From: Bacillota bacterium | GTDB lineage: Bacteria > Bacillota_I > Bacilli_A > RF39 > UBA660 | Length of the DNA: 64,000 nt | Assembly (NCBI GenBank): GCA_015059245.1 | Contig: SVAU01000006.1 | Coordinates: forward strand, 67,981 to 131,980 | Direction of reading: 5' to 3' | In this document: piece by piece, positions 16,688 to 25,974 of the stretch | Layout of the letters: each line of letters begins with the position of its first letter | Position numbering within the stretch: position 1 is the stretch's first letter | The notes under the pieces: generated by a model | Database searches by the model: none | Told to the model about the DNA's origin: nothing | Seen by the model: only the letters and a program-made list of their open reading frames with translations | Program-made: the position numbers and the translations under genes

Positions 16688-18946
16688 TTAGTTACCAAAG
16701 TATCTTTTTACGACGTCATAAACTCTATTAACTTCATTAGATAATTCTTCGAATTTTTCATCTACTAAAGCTTGGTTTGATGCTTTACCTGCTAGTTCAT
16801 GTTCGTATGCCATGTCTCCTAATTCGTTACATCCAACGTATCTTGCTTCTGTTTTTAGTGCATGAGCTAGTATAGCATAATCTTCCATGTTACCAGCTTC
16901 TTTGTATGATTTTAATTCTGATAATTTATTTTGTAATTCATTATAGAATTCTTCTAATGTCATTTCATACATTTCCATGTCTTTTAGTAGTTCTAAACCA
17001 GCTGCTACGTTGATTCTGTTACTTTCTAATAACTGTACGTTATGTGCATCATTTGAAGATAAGTCTTCTGTAGTTATTGTTGTAGGCTCAGTAGTTGATT
17101 CTTTTAAGAATTTTCTTAACATATAGTATAGTTCTTCTTCTACTATCGGTTTGGCTAAACAATCATCGAAACCTTCACTAATATATTTTTCTTCCATACC
17201 AGATATTACGTCTGCAGTAAGTGCTACTACTGGCATTTTGAATCCTACTATATTTTTTAAGTTTTCTAATGTTTCTATACCATTCATTTTAGGCATCATT
17301 ATATCCATGAATATTAAGTCATATATTTTTCCGTCTAGAACATTATCGATACATTCTGAACCTGAGTTAGCTGTTTCGACACTAATATTGTAATCTCTTA
17401 GTAAACGTTCAGCAACTTTTAAGTTGATCTTGTTATCATCTACTACTAGTACTTTAGAACCAGATGCATTAAATACTTTAGTATTTGTATTTATTTCTTG
17501 ATCTTCTGCTAAACTAGTTTTATTTACTATTTTTTGAGATAAGTCTATTGTGAATGTAGAACCTTCACCGTATGTACTTTTTACAGTTATTTCTCCACCC
17601 ATTAGTTCAACTAAACTTTTAGTAATTGCCATACCTAGACCAGTACCTTCAACTGAAGCATTTTTTTCCATATCGAATCTTTCGAATTTACTAAATACTT
17701 TAGCTACGGCTTCTTCTGTCATACCTATTCCAGTATCTTGTACTGATATTTTTAATTTACATGTATCTTCTTGATTTTCAGCTTTTATTTGGAATAGTAT
17801 TCTACCTTCATTAGTGTATTTAACTGCGTTAGTAAGTAAGTTTATTATTACTTGTTTAACACGCATACTATCTCCGTATAATACTGGTGGAAGATTTTCG
17901 TCTATTATTATTTTAAAATCTAATGGTTTACTTCCTATTCTAGCATTTATTAAACTAGTTATTTCATTAATTAGTTTCTTAGTACTATATTCACCTTCGA
18001 TTATTTCGATTTTATTCGATTCAATCTTTGAGATGTCTAAGATACCATTAACAATGTCTAATAAGTTATTTGAAGCCATTAAGATATCTTGTACTTCTTC
18101 TTTTGCTGTACCCGATATGTCTTCTTTAGCTAATGCTTGACCAAATCCTACTATAGCATTTAGTGGTGTTCTGATTTCATGAGACATACTTGATAAGAAG
18201 TCTGTTTTTGTTTTATTAGCGCTTTCAGCAGTTGATTTAGCTTCATTAAGTTTAGTTATTAATGTAGCATCTGGGTTTTCCATTGTAAAGAACATTACAG
18301 CACATACAAATGCTATTGCAGGTGTTGAGAATGAATATACAGGGAATAATAATGTTACTGCTATTGTGATACCACCTATTACTAATAATACTTGTAGTTG
18401 TCTATATTTTTTATTAGTAATATCTTTAATAACTGATAAAAACATTAATACCCAGCATGCTGCTGATCCTAGTGTAGCAATATGACATGCTGTAAGTGAT
18501 GAACCATTGTATTCGAATGCTCCATCAGTAAAGAATATATTTATTTTTCCTACTGCTATAGCAATTGTAAATCCAATTGCTATTACAAACATTATTATTG
18601 CTATTACTGTAAAATATTTTTTATGTGGATGTTCTTTAAAATCAATTATTCCTGCTGCTTTTTTACTTGTTATACAAAATATATAATATGTACAAAATAT
18701 TAATTCTAGTGACATTGTAATCAGTTTTATTTTGATTAATATATTAGCTATTATATGTGTTGGATAAGCAATACCAACCATTGTACTTATAGCATCAAAT
18801 AAACAAACTAATACTGCTGTTACTATCATTGCTGAAAATATTTTATTTTCTATAGTATTAATTTTTTTCTTTTTAAGGTAGAAAAATAATATTATAGATA
18901 AATATATATATGATGCTATTTCTAAATATACTTCTGTTAAATTCAT
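16688..18946 (-). CDS. Hybrid histidine kinase, clade A (complete phosphorelay)
   Basis: This 752-residue protein has a seven-helix sensor to about residue 222 (TMENPD), HisKA with SSMSHEIRT, HATPase (DTGIGM, GTGLGM), receiver (FMDIMMP, AKPIV) and HPt (AHALK, then AYEHELA). Clade A marks are FGQAL, GSKPLDFKI and NASGSKV. The HPt-coding part is almost identical in DNA to that of the clade A kinase at 21285 (compare 16715-17010 with 21310-21605), while the sensor halves differ strongly. The loop after helix 3 (KAAGIIDFKEHPHK) is close to that of the clade A kinase at 7515. It is the second gene of its pair, 8 bases after the clade B kinase 18955-21210. Confidence 0.9.
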   Translation of the reverse strand: MNLTEVYLEIASYIYLSIILFFYLKKKKINTIENKIFSAMIVTAVLVCLFDAISTMVGIAYPTHIIANILIKIKLITMSLELIFCTYYIFCITSKKAAGIIDFKEHPHKKYFTVIAIIMFVIAIGFTIAIAVGKINIFFTDGAFEYNGSSLTACHIATLGSAACWVLMFLSVIKDITNKKYRQLQVLLVIGGITIAVTLLFPVYSFSTPAIAFVCAVMFFTMENPDATLITKLNEAKSTAESANKTKTDFLSSMSHEIRTPLNAIVGFGQALAKEDISGTAKEEVQDILMASNNLLDIVNGILDISKIESNKIEIIEGEYSTKKLINEITSLINARIGSKPLDFKIIIDENLPPVLYGDSMRVKQVIINLLTNAVKYTNEGRILFQIKAENQEDTCKLKISVQDTGIGMTEEAVAKVFSKFERFDMEKNASVEGTGLGMAITKSLVELMGGEITVKSTYGEGSTFTIDLSQKIVNKTSLAEDQEINTNTKVFNASGSKVLVVDDNKINLKVAERLLRDYNISVETANSGSECIDNVLDGKIYDLIFMDIMMPKMNGIETLENLKNIVGFKMPVVALTADVISGMEEKYISEGFDDCLAKPIVEEELYYMLRKFLKESTTEPTTITTEDLSSNDAHNVQLLESNRINVAAGLELLKDMEMYEMTLEEFYNELQNKLSELKSYKEAGNMEDYAILAHALKTEARYVGCNELGDMAYEHELAGKASNQALVDEKFEELSNEVNRVYDVVKRYFGN

Positions 18947-18954
18947 TATTTATC

Positions 18955-21210
18955 CTACCTTCCTAAATATTTTTTTATTGTATTATTAACTGATATAGAT
19001 TCCATTTTTAATTTAGAGAAATTATTATTTATAAAATCACTATTATCATCTTTAGATGCTAATTCATGTTCGTATAGTTTTTCTGAGAATTTTGTAAATC
19101 CTAGTTGGGCTGCTTGTTTTTTCATTTCACCTACACAAGCATAGTATCTATCTAAACTATTAGAATTTTTAAATTCAAATAAAGATAATATATTACTATC
19201 TAGTTGTTCATAGAATTCTATTAATTTATTGTTGTATGTATCTATATCTTTTAATTGAACTAAACTTGCTTTTACATTAACACCAGCATTTTCTAGTGTT
19301 GATGTATCTAGTACTTTTGGTGTTTCTGGATTATTTGTTTCTACTATTTGAATTTGTTCTATTGGTGCATCATTGTTTTTTAAGTATTTTTTTAACATGT
19401 AGAATAAGTCTTCTTCAATGATTGGTTTTGACATACAATCATCAAATCCTTGTTCTATGTATTTATCTTCTAGACCAGTTATTACGTCTGCTGTAAGTGC
19501 TACTACTGGTGTTTCAAAACCAGATATTTTCTTTAAATGTTCTACTACTTCAGGGCCTTTCATTTGTGGCATCATTATATCTAAGAATATTAAGTTGTAA
19601 TCATTTTTCATTGCTACTTTATTTATACATTCTTGGCCACTTGTAACTAGTTCTATTTCTAGATTGTATTCTGCAAAGAGTTTTTCTGCTACTTTTAAGT
19701 TGATTTTATTATCGTCAACTATCATTACTTTTTGACCTGATGCGTCGAATGGTTTTACTCTATCTGTTAAGATTTTTGCTTCTACTTCTTCTAAACGTTT
19801 TGTAGATACTTGTTGGTTAAGAACTACAGTAAATGTTGTTCCTTCTCCGTATGTACTTTTAACACTTATTTGACCTTCTAGTAAGTCTACTAATCCTTTT
19901 GTAATAGCCATACCTAATCCTGTACCTGCTATGTTAACATTTTTTTCCATATCGAATCTTTGGAATTTAGTATAAAGATTAGCTTGGTCTTCTTCTGTCA
20001 TACCTATACCTGAATCTTCTACTTTAAATGTCATTTTTAGTTTGTCATTTGAAGGTTCACATCCTATTTGGAATAGTATATATCCTTCTTTTGTGTATTT
20101 AACTGCGTTAGTTAGTAAGTTTAAAAGTATTTGTTTTACCCTTTGAGAATCTCCATATAATACTGGAGGAACATTTTGATCTAGTTCTACTTTTAATTCT
20201 ATTTGTTTGCTTCCGATTCTTGAATTAGTTATAGAAGTAAGATCATTTATTAATTCTCTTACACTATAATCTACATTTACTATTTCTATTTTGTTTGCTT
20301 CTATTTTAGATATATCTAAGATACCGTTTACTATTTCTAGTAAGTTATTTGAAGCATTTAAGATATCTTTTACTTCTTCTTTTGCGGAACCAGATATGTC
20401 TTCTTTAGCTAGGGCTTTACTAAATCCTATTATGGCATTTAGTGGTGTTCTGATTTCGTGAGACATACTTGATAAGAAATCTGATTTAGCGTGGTTTGCT
20501 GATTCTGCTTGATGTGTTGCAATATTTAAATCGTTTATCATTCCTAAGTCAGGGTTTTCAATAGTAAAGTATATTAACATAGTTGTAATTGTTGCTATAG
20601 TAATATTTACTGAAATATATGGGAAGATAAATTGAATTATTAGTCCTAATACTAGTAAGAATGAGAAGAACCATACAATTCCAAATTTCTTTTCTTTAAT
20701 ACTTTTTTTGTTTTTTAATATAGTATATAGGTTTAAGAATGTTGTTGAACCTATTGCAGCATACATAAACCATAATGCCCATCCATCTAAAATTATATAA
20801 TCTGGATATGTATTTATTTTTAATGGTAGTAAGAATACTGCTATATCATAAAGAATTATAAATATTACTACTATTAGGAATCTATCAACAAAGTATTTTT
20901 TATCTGCTTTAGTAGCTTCTTCTCCAGTATTTTTAGGAGATGATAATACAAATACGTATGATGAGAAACCTAATGCCCAACTTATTGATGAACATAAAAA
21001 TAATTTAGCTAATATCATTGTTAATGCTGAATTAGGCAAATAGTAGTTTGATATATGATAGGCAACATCGAATGCTAATTCAATGAAGTTTAATGCTATC
21101 ATACCTTTATATACAAAGTTTTCTATTTTATTGATTTTCTTTTGTTTTATAAAAACAATTGTAATTAGTGTTAAATATATAAATGCTATTGATTGTAATA
21201 ATATATCCAT
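18955..21210 (-). CDS. Hybrid histidine kinase, clade B, degenerate HPt (His replaced by Gly)
   Basis: This 751-residue kinase is closest to the clade B kinase at 9780 in its sensor (SSPKNTG loop, TIENPD end). HisKA, HATPase (DSGIGM, GTGLGM) and receiver (FLDIMMP, SKPII) look intact. A domain of HPt size follows the receiver, but the AHALK segment reads VGEMK, so glycine sits where the phosphorylated histidine should be. The helices around it and the YEHELA segment are kept. The domain therefore cannot carry phosphate but may still dock. The ATPase and HisKA motifs suggest it is active as a kinase. First gene of its pair, behind the conserved leader. Confidence 0.9.
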   Translation of the reverse strand: MDILLQSIAFIYLTLITIVFIKQKKINKIENFVYKGMIALNFIELAFDVAYHISNYYLPNSALTMILAKLFLCSSISWALGFSSYVFVLSSPKNTGEEATKADKKYFVDRFLIVVIFIILYDIAVFLLPLKINTYPDYIILDGWALWFMYAAIGSTTFLNLYTILKNKKSIKEKKFGIVWFFSFLLVLGLIIQFIFPYISVNITIATITTMLIYFTIENPDLGMINDLNIATHQAESANHAKSDFLSSMSHEIRTPLNAIIGFSKALAKEDISGSAKEEVKDILNASNNLLEIVNGILDISKIEANKIEIVNVDYSVRELINDLTSITNSRIGSKQIELKVELDQNVPPVLYGDSQRVKQILLNLLTNAVKYTKEGYILFQIGCEPSNDKLKMTFKVEDSGIGMTEEDQANLYTKFQRFDMEKNVNIAGTGLGMAITKGLVDLLEGQISVKSTYGEGTTFTVVLNQQVSTKRLEEVEAKILTDRVKPFDASGQKVMIVDDNKINLKVAEKLFAEYNLEIELVTSGQECINKVAMKNDYNLIFLDIMMPQMKGPEVVEHLKKISGFETPVVALTADVITGLEDKYIEQGFDDCMSKPIIEEDLFYMLKKYLKNNDAPIEQIQIVETNNPETPKVLDTSTLENAGVNVKASLVQLKDIDTYNNKLIEFYEQLDSNILSLFEFKNSNSLDRYYACVGEMKKQAAQLGFTKFSEKLYEHELASKDDNSDFINNNFSKLKMESISVNNTIKKYLGR

Positions 21211-21214
21211 TTTT

Positions 21215-21243
21215 ATTCCCTACTCTCTTTTATTATTATAGCA
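21215..21243 (-). promoter_or_regulatory. Extended -10 promoter and conserved leader before kinase 18955-21210
   Basis: Minus strand reads TGCTATAAT, 10 bases, then AGTAGGGAAT and AAAAATGG at the start codon. Confidence 0.75.
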
Positions 21244-21256
21244 TAAACTAGTTCAT

Positions 21257-21285
21257 AAAAAAACTAAATAGTTTCCTATTTAGTT
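21257..21285 (-). terminator. Terminator after kinase 21285-23534
   Basis: A perfect 10-base-pair stem (AACTAAATAG/CTATTTAGTT) with a 4-base loop, followed on the minus strand by a T run. Confidence 0.8.
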
Positions 21286-23534
21286 TAACTGAAATATCTT
21301 TTTATGACGTCGTAAACTCTATTAACTTCGTTAGATAATTCTTCGAATTTTTCATCTACTAAAGCTTGGTTTGATGCTTTACCTGCTAGTTCATGTTCGT
21401 ATGCCATGTCTCCTAGTTCGTTACATCCAACGTATCTTGCTTCTGTTTTTAGTGCATGAGCTAGTATAGCGTAATCGTCCATGTTACCAGCTTCTTTGTA
21501 TGATTTTAATTCTGATAATTTATTTTGTAATTCATTATAGAATTCTTCTAATGTCATTTCATACATTTCCATGTCTTTTAGTAATTCTAGACCTGCTGCT
21601 ACATTGATTCTATTACTTTCTAGTAATTCTACATTATGTGAATCATTTGAAGATAAGTCTTCAGTAGTTACTGGTGCAACTTCTCCTTTTGATTCTTTTA
21701 AGAATTTTCTTAACATGTAATATAATTCATCTTCTACAATTGGTTTTGCTAAACAATCGTCAAAGCCTTTTGATATGTATTTTTCTTCCATACCAGATAT
21801 TACGTCTGCAGTAAGTGCTACTACTGGCATTTTGAATCCTACTATGTTTTTTAAGTTTTCTAGTACTTCTATACCACTCATTTTTGGCATCATGATATCC
21901 ATGAATATTAAGTCGTATACTTTACCATCAAGAATCTTGTCTAAGCATTCTGATCCTGAATTGGCTGTTTCAACTGTTATGTTGTAATCTCTTAGCAAGC
22001 GTTCTGCTACTTTTAAGTTAATTTTGTTATCATCTACTACTAGTACTTTTGAACCAGCGGCATTGAATGCTGTTACTTGACCAATTTCATCTACAGAATC
22101 TATTTCTTCTAGTTTTTGTTGAACTATTTTTTGTTCTATTGTAACAGTGAATGTTGATCCCTCTTCGTATTTACTTTTTACTTGAATATCACCATTCATT
22201 AAATCTATTAAACCTTTTGTGATTGCCATACCTAGTCCAGTACCTTCGACATTAACGTTTTTAGACATATCGAATCTTTGGAACTTAGTGAATAGTTGTT
22301 CTAGACTTTCTTCTGTCATTCCTATTCCAGTATCTGCTACTTCGATTGTCATTTTACAGATATCTTTTTCGTTTTTAGCTTTTATTTGGAATAGTATTCT
22401 TCCTTCATTTGTATATTTAACAGCATTAGTAAGTAAGTTAATCATTATTTGTTTAACACGCATACTGTCTCCGTATAATACAGCTGGAAGGTTTTCATCT
22501 ATTAGTATTTTGAAATCTATTGGTTTACTTCCTATTCTTGCATTTATTAAACTTGTTGTTTCGTTAATAATCTTTTTAGTACTATATTCACCATTTATTA
22601 TTTCAATGTTATTTGATTCTATTTTAGATATATCTAAGATACCGTTTACTATTTCTAATAGTGTATTAGAAGCCATGATGATGTCATGTACTTCTTCTTT
22701 TGCTGTACCTGATATGTCTTCTTTAGCTAGTGCTTGACCAAATCCTACGATAGCATTTAGTGGTGTTCTTATTTCGTGTGACATACTTGATAGGAAGTCT
22801 GTTTTGCTTTTATTTGCTGTTTCTGCTTCGGCTTTGGCATCATTTAATTTAGTTATTAGGTTAACGTCTGGATTTTCGATTGTATAGAAAGTAATAACTG
22901 TTATAAATGCTATAGTTGTTGATATAAAGCAAATTTGTGGGATTAGTAATTGCAATAATACTGATGCTCCACCTAGAATAATATAAATATAAATTGAAAT
23001 ATATTTTTTATGTTTTGTTTGTTCTTTCATTCTTAATAACATTATTACCCATGCAGTCATACAGCATGCTCCTGTAACATATGTTACTGTACTAGCTAGA
23101 CCACCCGTTATTAGTTCTTCACCATTTACTATAAGTGTTACAGGAAGTAAATATATTACAAATGCATTTAATGCTATAAATATTACTAACCATAGTGTTG
23201 TAGTCTTAAAATATTCTCTATTTGGGTTTTTATCGAATTCTACAAGACCTACATTCTTGTTTGAAGTTAGTGCAAATACATAATATGAATAAAGTATTAT
23301 ATATATTGCAAAACAAAATATATTTGTTTTAAATAAGTATTCTGTGAATTTAGTTATAGGATAATAGATTGCATACATTCTACTTATTATATCCACTAGT
23401 AGAACTACTATTGTATGTATTATCATAACGCTGAATATTTTATTTTCTAATGTATTTATGTTCTTTTTGCTAAAGTACATAATTGCTATCAAGATTACAT
23501 ATGCTAATCCTGACATTTGTAGATATGTGTTCAT
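21285..23534 (-). CDS. Hybrid histidine kinase, clade A (complete phosphorelay)
   Basis: This 749-residue protein has seven helices to about residue 219 (TIENPD), HisKA (SSMSHEIRT), HATPase (DTGIGM, GTGLGM), receiver (FMDIMMP, AKPIV) and HPt (AHALK, AYEHELA). Clade A marks are FGQAL, GSKPIDFKI and NAAGSKV. Its kinase core shares features with the clade A kinase at 12128 (MTIEVADTGIGM, VTIEQKI) while its receiver and HPt are closer to the one at 16688, so different parts have different nearest relatives. That mosaic pattern suggests exchange between copies. It is the second gene of the most upstream pair, 10 bases after the clade B kinase 23545-25899, with AGGGGTGAT as ribosome site. Confidence 0.9.
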   Translation of the reverse strand: MNTYLQMSGLAYVILIAIMYFSKKNINTLENKIFSVMIIHTIVVLLVDIISRMYAIYYPITKFTEYLFKTNIFCFAIYIILYSYYVFALTSNKNVGLVEFDKNPNREYFKTTTLWLVIFIALNAFVIYLLPVTLIVNGEELITGGLASTVTYVTGACCMTAWVIMLLRMKEQTKHKKYISIYIYIILGGASVLLQLLIPQICFISTTIAFITVITFYTIENPDVNLITKLNDAKAEAETANKSKTDFLSSMSHEIRTPLNAIVGFGQALAKEDISGTAKEEVHDIIMASNTLLEIVNGILDISKIESNNIEIINGEYSTKKIINETTSLINARIGSKPIDFKILIDENLPAVLYGDSMRVKQIMINLLTNAVKYTNEGRILFQIKAKNEKDICKMTIEVADTGIGMTEESLEQLFTKFQRFDMSKNVNVEGTGLGMAITKGLIDLMNGDIQVKSKYEEGSTFTVTIEQKIVQQKLEEIDSVDEIGQVTAFNAAGSKVLVVDDNKINLKVAERLLRDYNITVETANSGSECLDKILDGKVYDLIFMDIMMPKMSGIEVLENLKNIVGFKMPVVALTADVISGMEEKYISKGFDDCLAKPIVEDELYYMLRKFLKESKGEVAPVTTEDLSSNDSHNVELLESNRINVAAGLELLKDMEMYEMTLEEFYNELQNKLSELKSYKEAGNMDDYAILAHALKTEARYVGCNELGDMAYEHELAGKASNQALVDEKFEELSNEVNRVYDVIKRYFS

Positions 23535-23544
23535 CTAATCACCC

Positions 23545-25899
23545 CTATTCCTTATTTATCATAGTTTTAATTGTATCAATGTTATTTATTATTTCATTTA
23601 CAAATTTATCATAGTTTTCTGTAATGAATTCTTGATAGTTTGCTTTTCCTGCTAGTTCATGTTCATAAGCCATGTTTTCTAAATCTTTTAGATTAGCTTG
23701 AATAGCAATCTCTTTTATTTGTGTTGCTAATTTTCCGAATTCTTCTGGATTTTCTTTGTTTTCTTTTAGTTTTTCTATTAACTCAAATCTATCATCTGTT
23801 ATTGTGAAGTTTGTTAGTAGTTCTTCTAATTGATGTTCTAGTTCTACCATTTTTTGTTGTGCTTCTGGATTTAATTCTTCTTTTGGTTGTTCATCATTTA
23901 ATGCTGGTAGTTCTATTTCTTCTGGTTGGGCTAGTTGTGGAAGTTCTAATTCTTCTTCTACTGGTTTGATAGCTTCTAGTACTACTGGTGATGCTACTTC
24001 TACTGGTGTCTCTATTGGTGCATAGTTATGTTCTAGTAAACCTTCATCAGTTGCTTCTTTTAGATATCTTTTTAGTAAATAGAATAGTTCATCTTCTACT
24101 ATTGGTTTTGGTAAGCAATCATCAAATCCTTCTTTGATGTATTTATCTTCCATACCAGTTATTACATCTGCTGTTAAAGCAATTACTGGTGTGTTAAAAC
24201 CAACTTGGGCTTTTAAGTTTTTTAATACTTCAGGACCTTTCATTTTAGGCATCATTATGTCTAAAAGAATAAGATCGTATTTTTCGCCGGCTATGATTCT
24301 ATTAATACATTCACGTCCTGAATCTACTAATTCTATATTAACTCGATATTCTGAAAGCATTTTTTCTGCTACTTTTAGATTTATTTTGTTGTCATCTACT
24401 ACTAGTACTCTTTGACCTGTAGCGTTGAATGGTTCTATCTTTTGTAGTTCTTCTGTTGATGCTACTTCTTCAAGTTTTTTAGTTGAGATATCTTGTTCTA
24501 AGATTATTGTGAATGTTGTTCCTTTTCCGTATTCACTTTCTACAGCAATTTCACCTTTCATTAGTTCTACTAATCCTTTTGTAATTGCCATACCTAATCC
24601 TGTACCAGCTATATTAACGTTTTTATCCATTTCAAATCTTTGGAATTTTACGAATAGCATATCAATATCTTCTTTTGTCATACCAATACCAGTATCTTCT
24701 ACTATTATTGTTAGTAGTGCTTTATCTTGAGTAGATTGTGAATCTATTCTTAATTTTACATAACCTGTTTGTGTATATTTTATTGAATTAGTTAATAGGT
24801 TTAGAATAATTTGTTCTAGTCTATTATTATCTCCATATAATACTTGTGGTAGATTTTCATCTACTTCTACTTTGAAATCTATTGTTTTACTACCGATTTT
24901 TGAATTTGCGATATTTACTATTTTATTTATTAATTTTTTAGTACTATAATCTGTTTTTACTATTTCTATTTTGTTTGCTTCTATTTTAGATATATCTAGG
25001 ATACCATTTACTGTATCTAGTAAGTTTGTTGAAGCATTTAGTATTTCTTTTACTTCGTCTTTTGCTGAACCGGAGATGTTTTCTTTAGCTAGTGCTTGTG
25101 AGAAACCAACTATTGCATTAAGTGGTGTTCTAATTTCATGAGACATACTTGATAAGAAGTCTGATTTAGCATGGTTTGCTGATTCTGCTTGTCTAGTTGC
25201 TATATTTAGTTCTTCTATGTAATGTAAATCAGGATTTTCTAACATGAAGTATGAAAGTGTTGTTAGGAATGCTCCTACCGAAGATACAAGCAGTATTTCT
25301 GGTGTACTTGCTTGAATAGCTAAACATACTACTGATACTAAGATAGAAGCTGTTATTAAGTTTTTATGTTGTTTTTTTACTGTTTTTCTATTCTTAATAA
25401 TTAATCCTATCCAACCTATTAAACATGAACCACCGATGATGTAACTAAATATTGCTGATGGACCATAAGTAAAGAAGTTAATGCCATCTACACTTGAATA
25501 TAGTGGTAATACTGTTATTAGTATAATGACAACTAGATTAAATATCATTATTCTTTTTATACCATCTTGAAACAATTTAGCGTTTTTATTTTCAGATATT
25601 AAAATTCGTTCTTTGTTTTGAGGATGTGTAACTACATATATGTAGTATGTATATATAATCATCCATGATACTATTCCCCATAGATATACTTTTCCTAGTG
25701 TTGCATTTAATATTGGATTATTTATATGTATTCCTAAACTTACACTTACCATATCTAAAATTAAAGTTATGATTGAACATAGAATAAGACTTCTATATAC
25801 ATAGTTTTCTATTGTTTTTTCTTTTACTTTTGTAAAGTATATAATTGCTGTTACTATAACATGCATTAAGCCTGAGGCTTGAAAAAAGATATTTACCAT
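23545..25899 (-). CDS. Hybrid histidine kinase, clade B, degenerate HPt (His replaced by Thr)
   Basis: This 784-residue protein is the first gene of the whole array. Its sensor has seven helices ending at LENPD; the outer loop after helix 3 reads THPQNKE. HisKA, HATPase (DTGIGM, GTGLGM) and receiver (LLDIMMP, PKPIV) are intact, with clade B marks AKSDFLSS, FSQAL and FNATGQ. After the receiver comes a Pro/Glu-rich linker of about 80 residues and then a helical domain of HPt size. The position of the phosphorylated histidine is threonine (LATQIKEIA against LAHALKTEA), and AYEHELAGK follows unchanged. So the domain is kept in shape but cannot act as a classical HPt. Confidence 0.9.
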   Translation of the reverse strand: MVNIFFQASGLMHVIVTAIIYFTKVKEKTIENYVYRSLILCSIITLILDMVSVSLGIHINNPILNATLGKVYLWGIVSWMIIYTYYIYVVTHPQNKERILISENKNAKLFQDGIKRIMIFNLVVIILITVLPLYSSVDGINFFTYGPSAIFSYIIGGSCLIGWIGLIIKNRKTVKKQHKNLITASILVSVVCLAIQASTPEILLVSSVGAFLTTLSYFMLENPDLHYIEELNIATRQAESANHAKSDFLSSMSHEIRTPLNAIVGFSQALAKENISGSAKDEVKEILNASTNLLDTVNGILDISKIEANKIEIVKTDYSTKKLINKIVNIANSKIGSKTIDFKVEVDENLPQVLYGDNNRLEQIILNLLTNSIKYTQTGYVKLRIDSQSTQDKALLTIIVEDTGIGMTKEDIDMLFVKFQRFEMDKNVNIAGTGLGMAITKGLVELMKGEIAVESEYGKGTTFTIILEQDISTKKLEEVASTEELQKIEPFNATGQRVLVVDDNKINLKVAEKMLSEYRVNIELVDSGRECINRIIAGEKYDLILLDIMMPKMKGPEVLKNLKAQVGFNTPVIALTADVITGMEDKYIKEGFDDCLPKPIVEDELFYLLKRYLKEATDEGLLEHNYAPIETPVEVASPVVLEAIKPVEEELELPQLAQPEEIELPALNDEQPKEELNPEAQQKMVELEHQLEELLTNFTITDDRFELIEKLKENKENPEEFGKLATQIKEIAIQANLKDLENMAYEHELAGKANYQEFITENYDKFVNEIINNIDTIKTMINKE

Positions 25900-25903
25900 T
25901 TTT

Positions 25904-25934
25904 ATTCCCTACTCTCACTTATTATATTATAGCA
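25904..25934 (-). promoter_or_regulatory. Extended -10 promoter and conserved leader of the first kinase operon
   Basis: Minus strand reads TGCTATAAT, 12 bases, then AGTAGGGAAT before AAAAATGG at start 25899. It lies directly after the nfo terminator. Confidence 0.75.
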
Positions 25935-25937
25935 TAT

Positions 25938-25974
25938 AAAAAGTAATAATTGATGCACTCAATTATTACTTTTT
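25938..25974 (-). terminator. Terminator after nfo
   Basis: A 16-base-pair AT-rich stem (AAAAAGTAATAATTGA and complement) with a 5-base loop overlaps the nfo stop codon. Confidence 0.8.
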
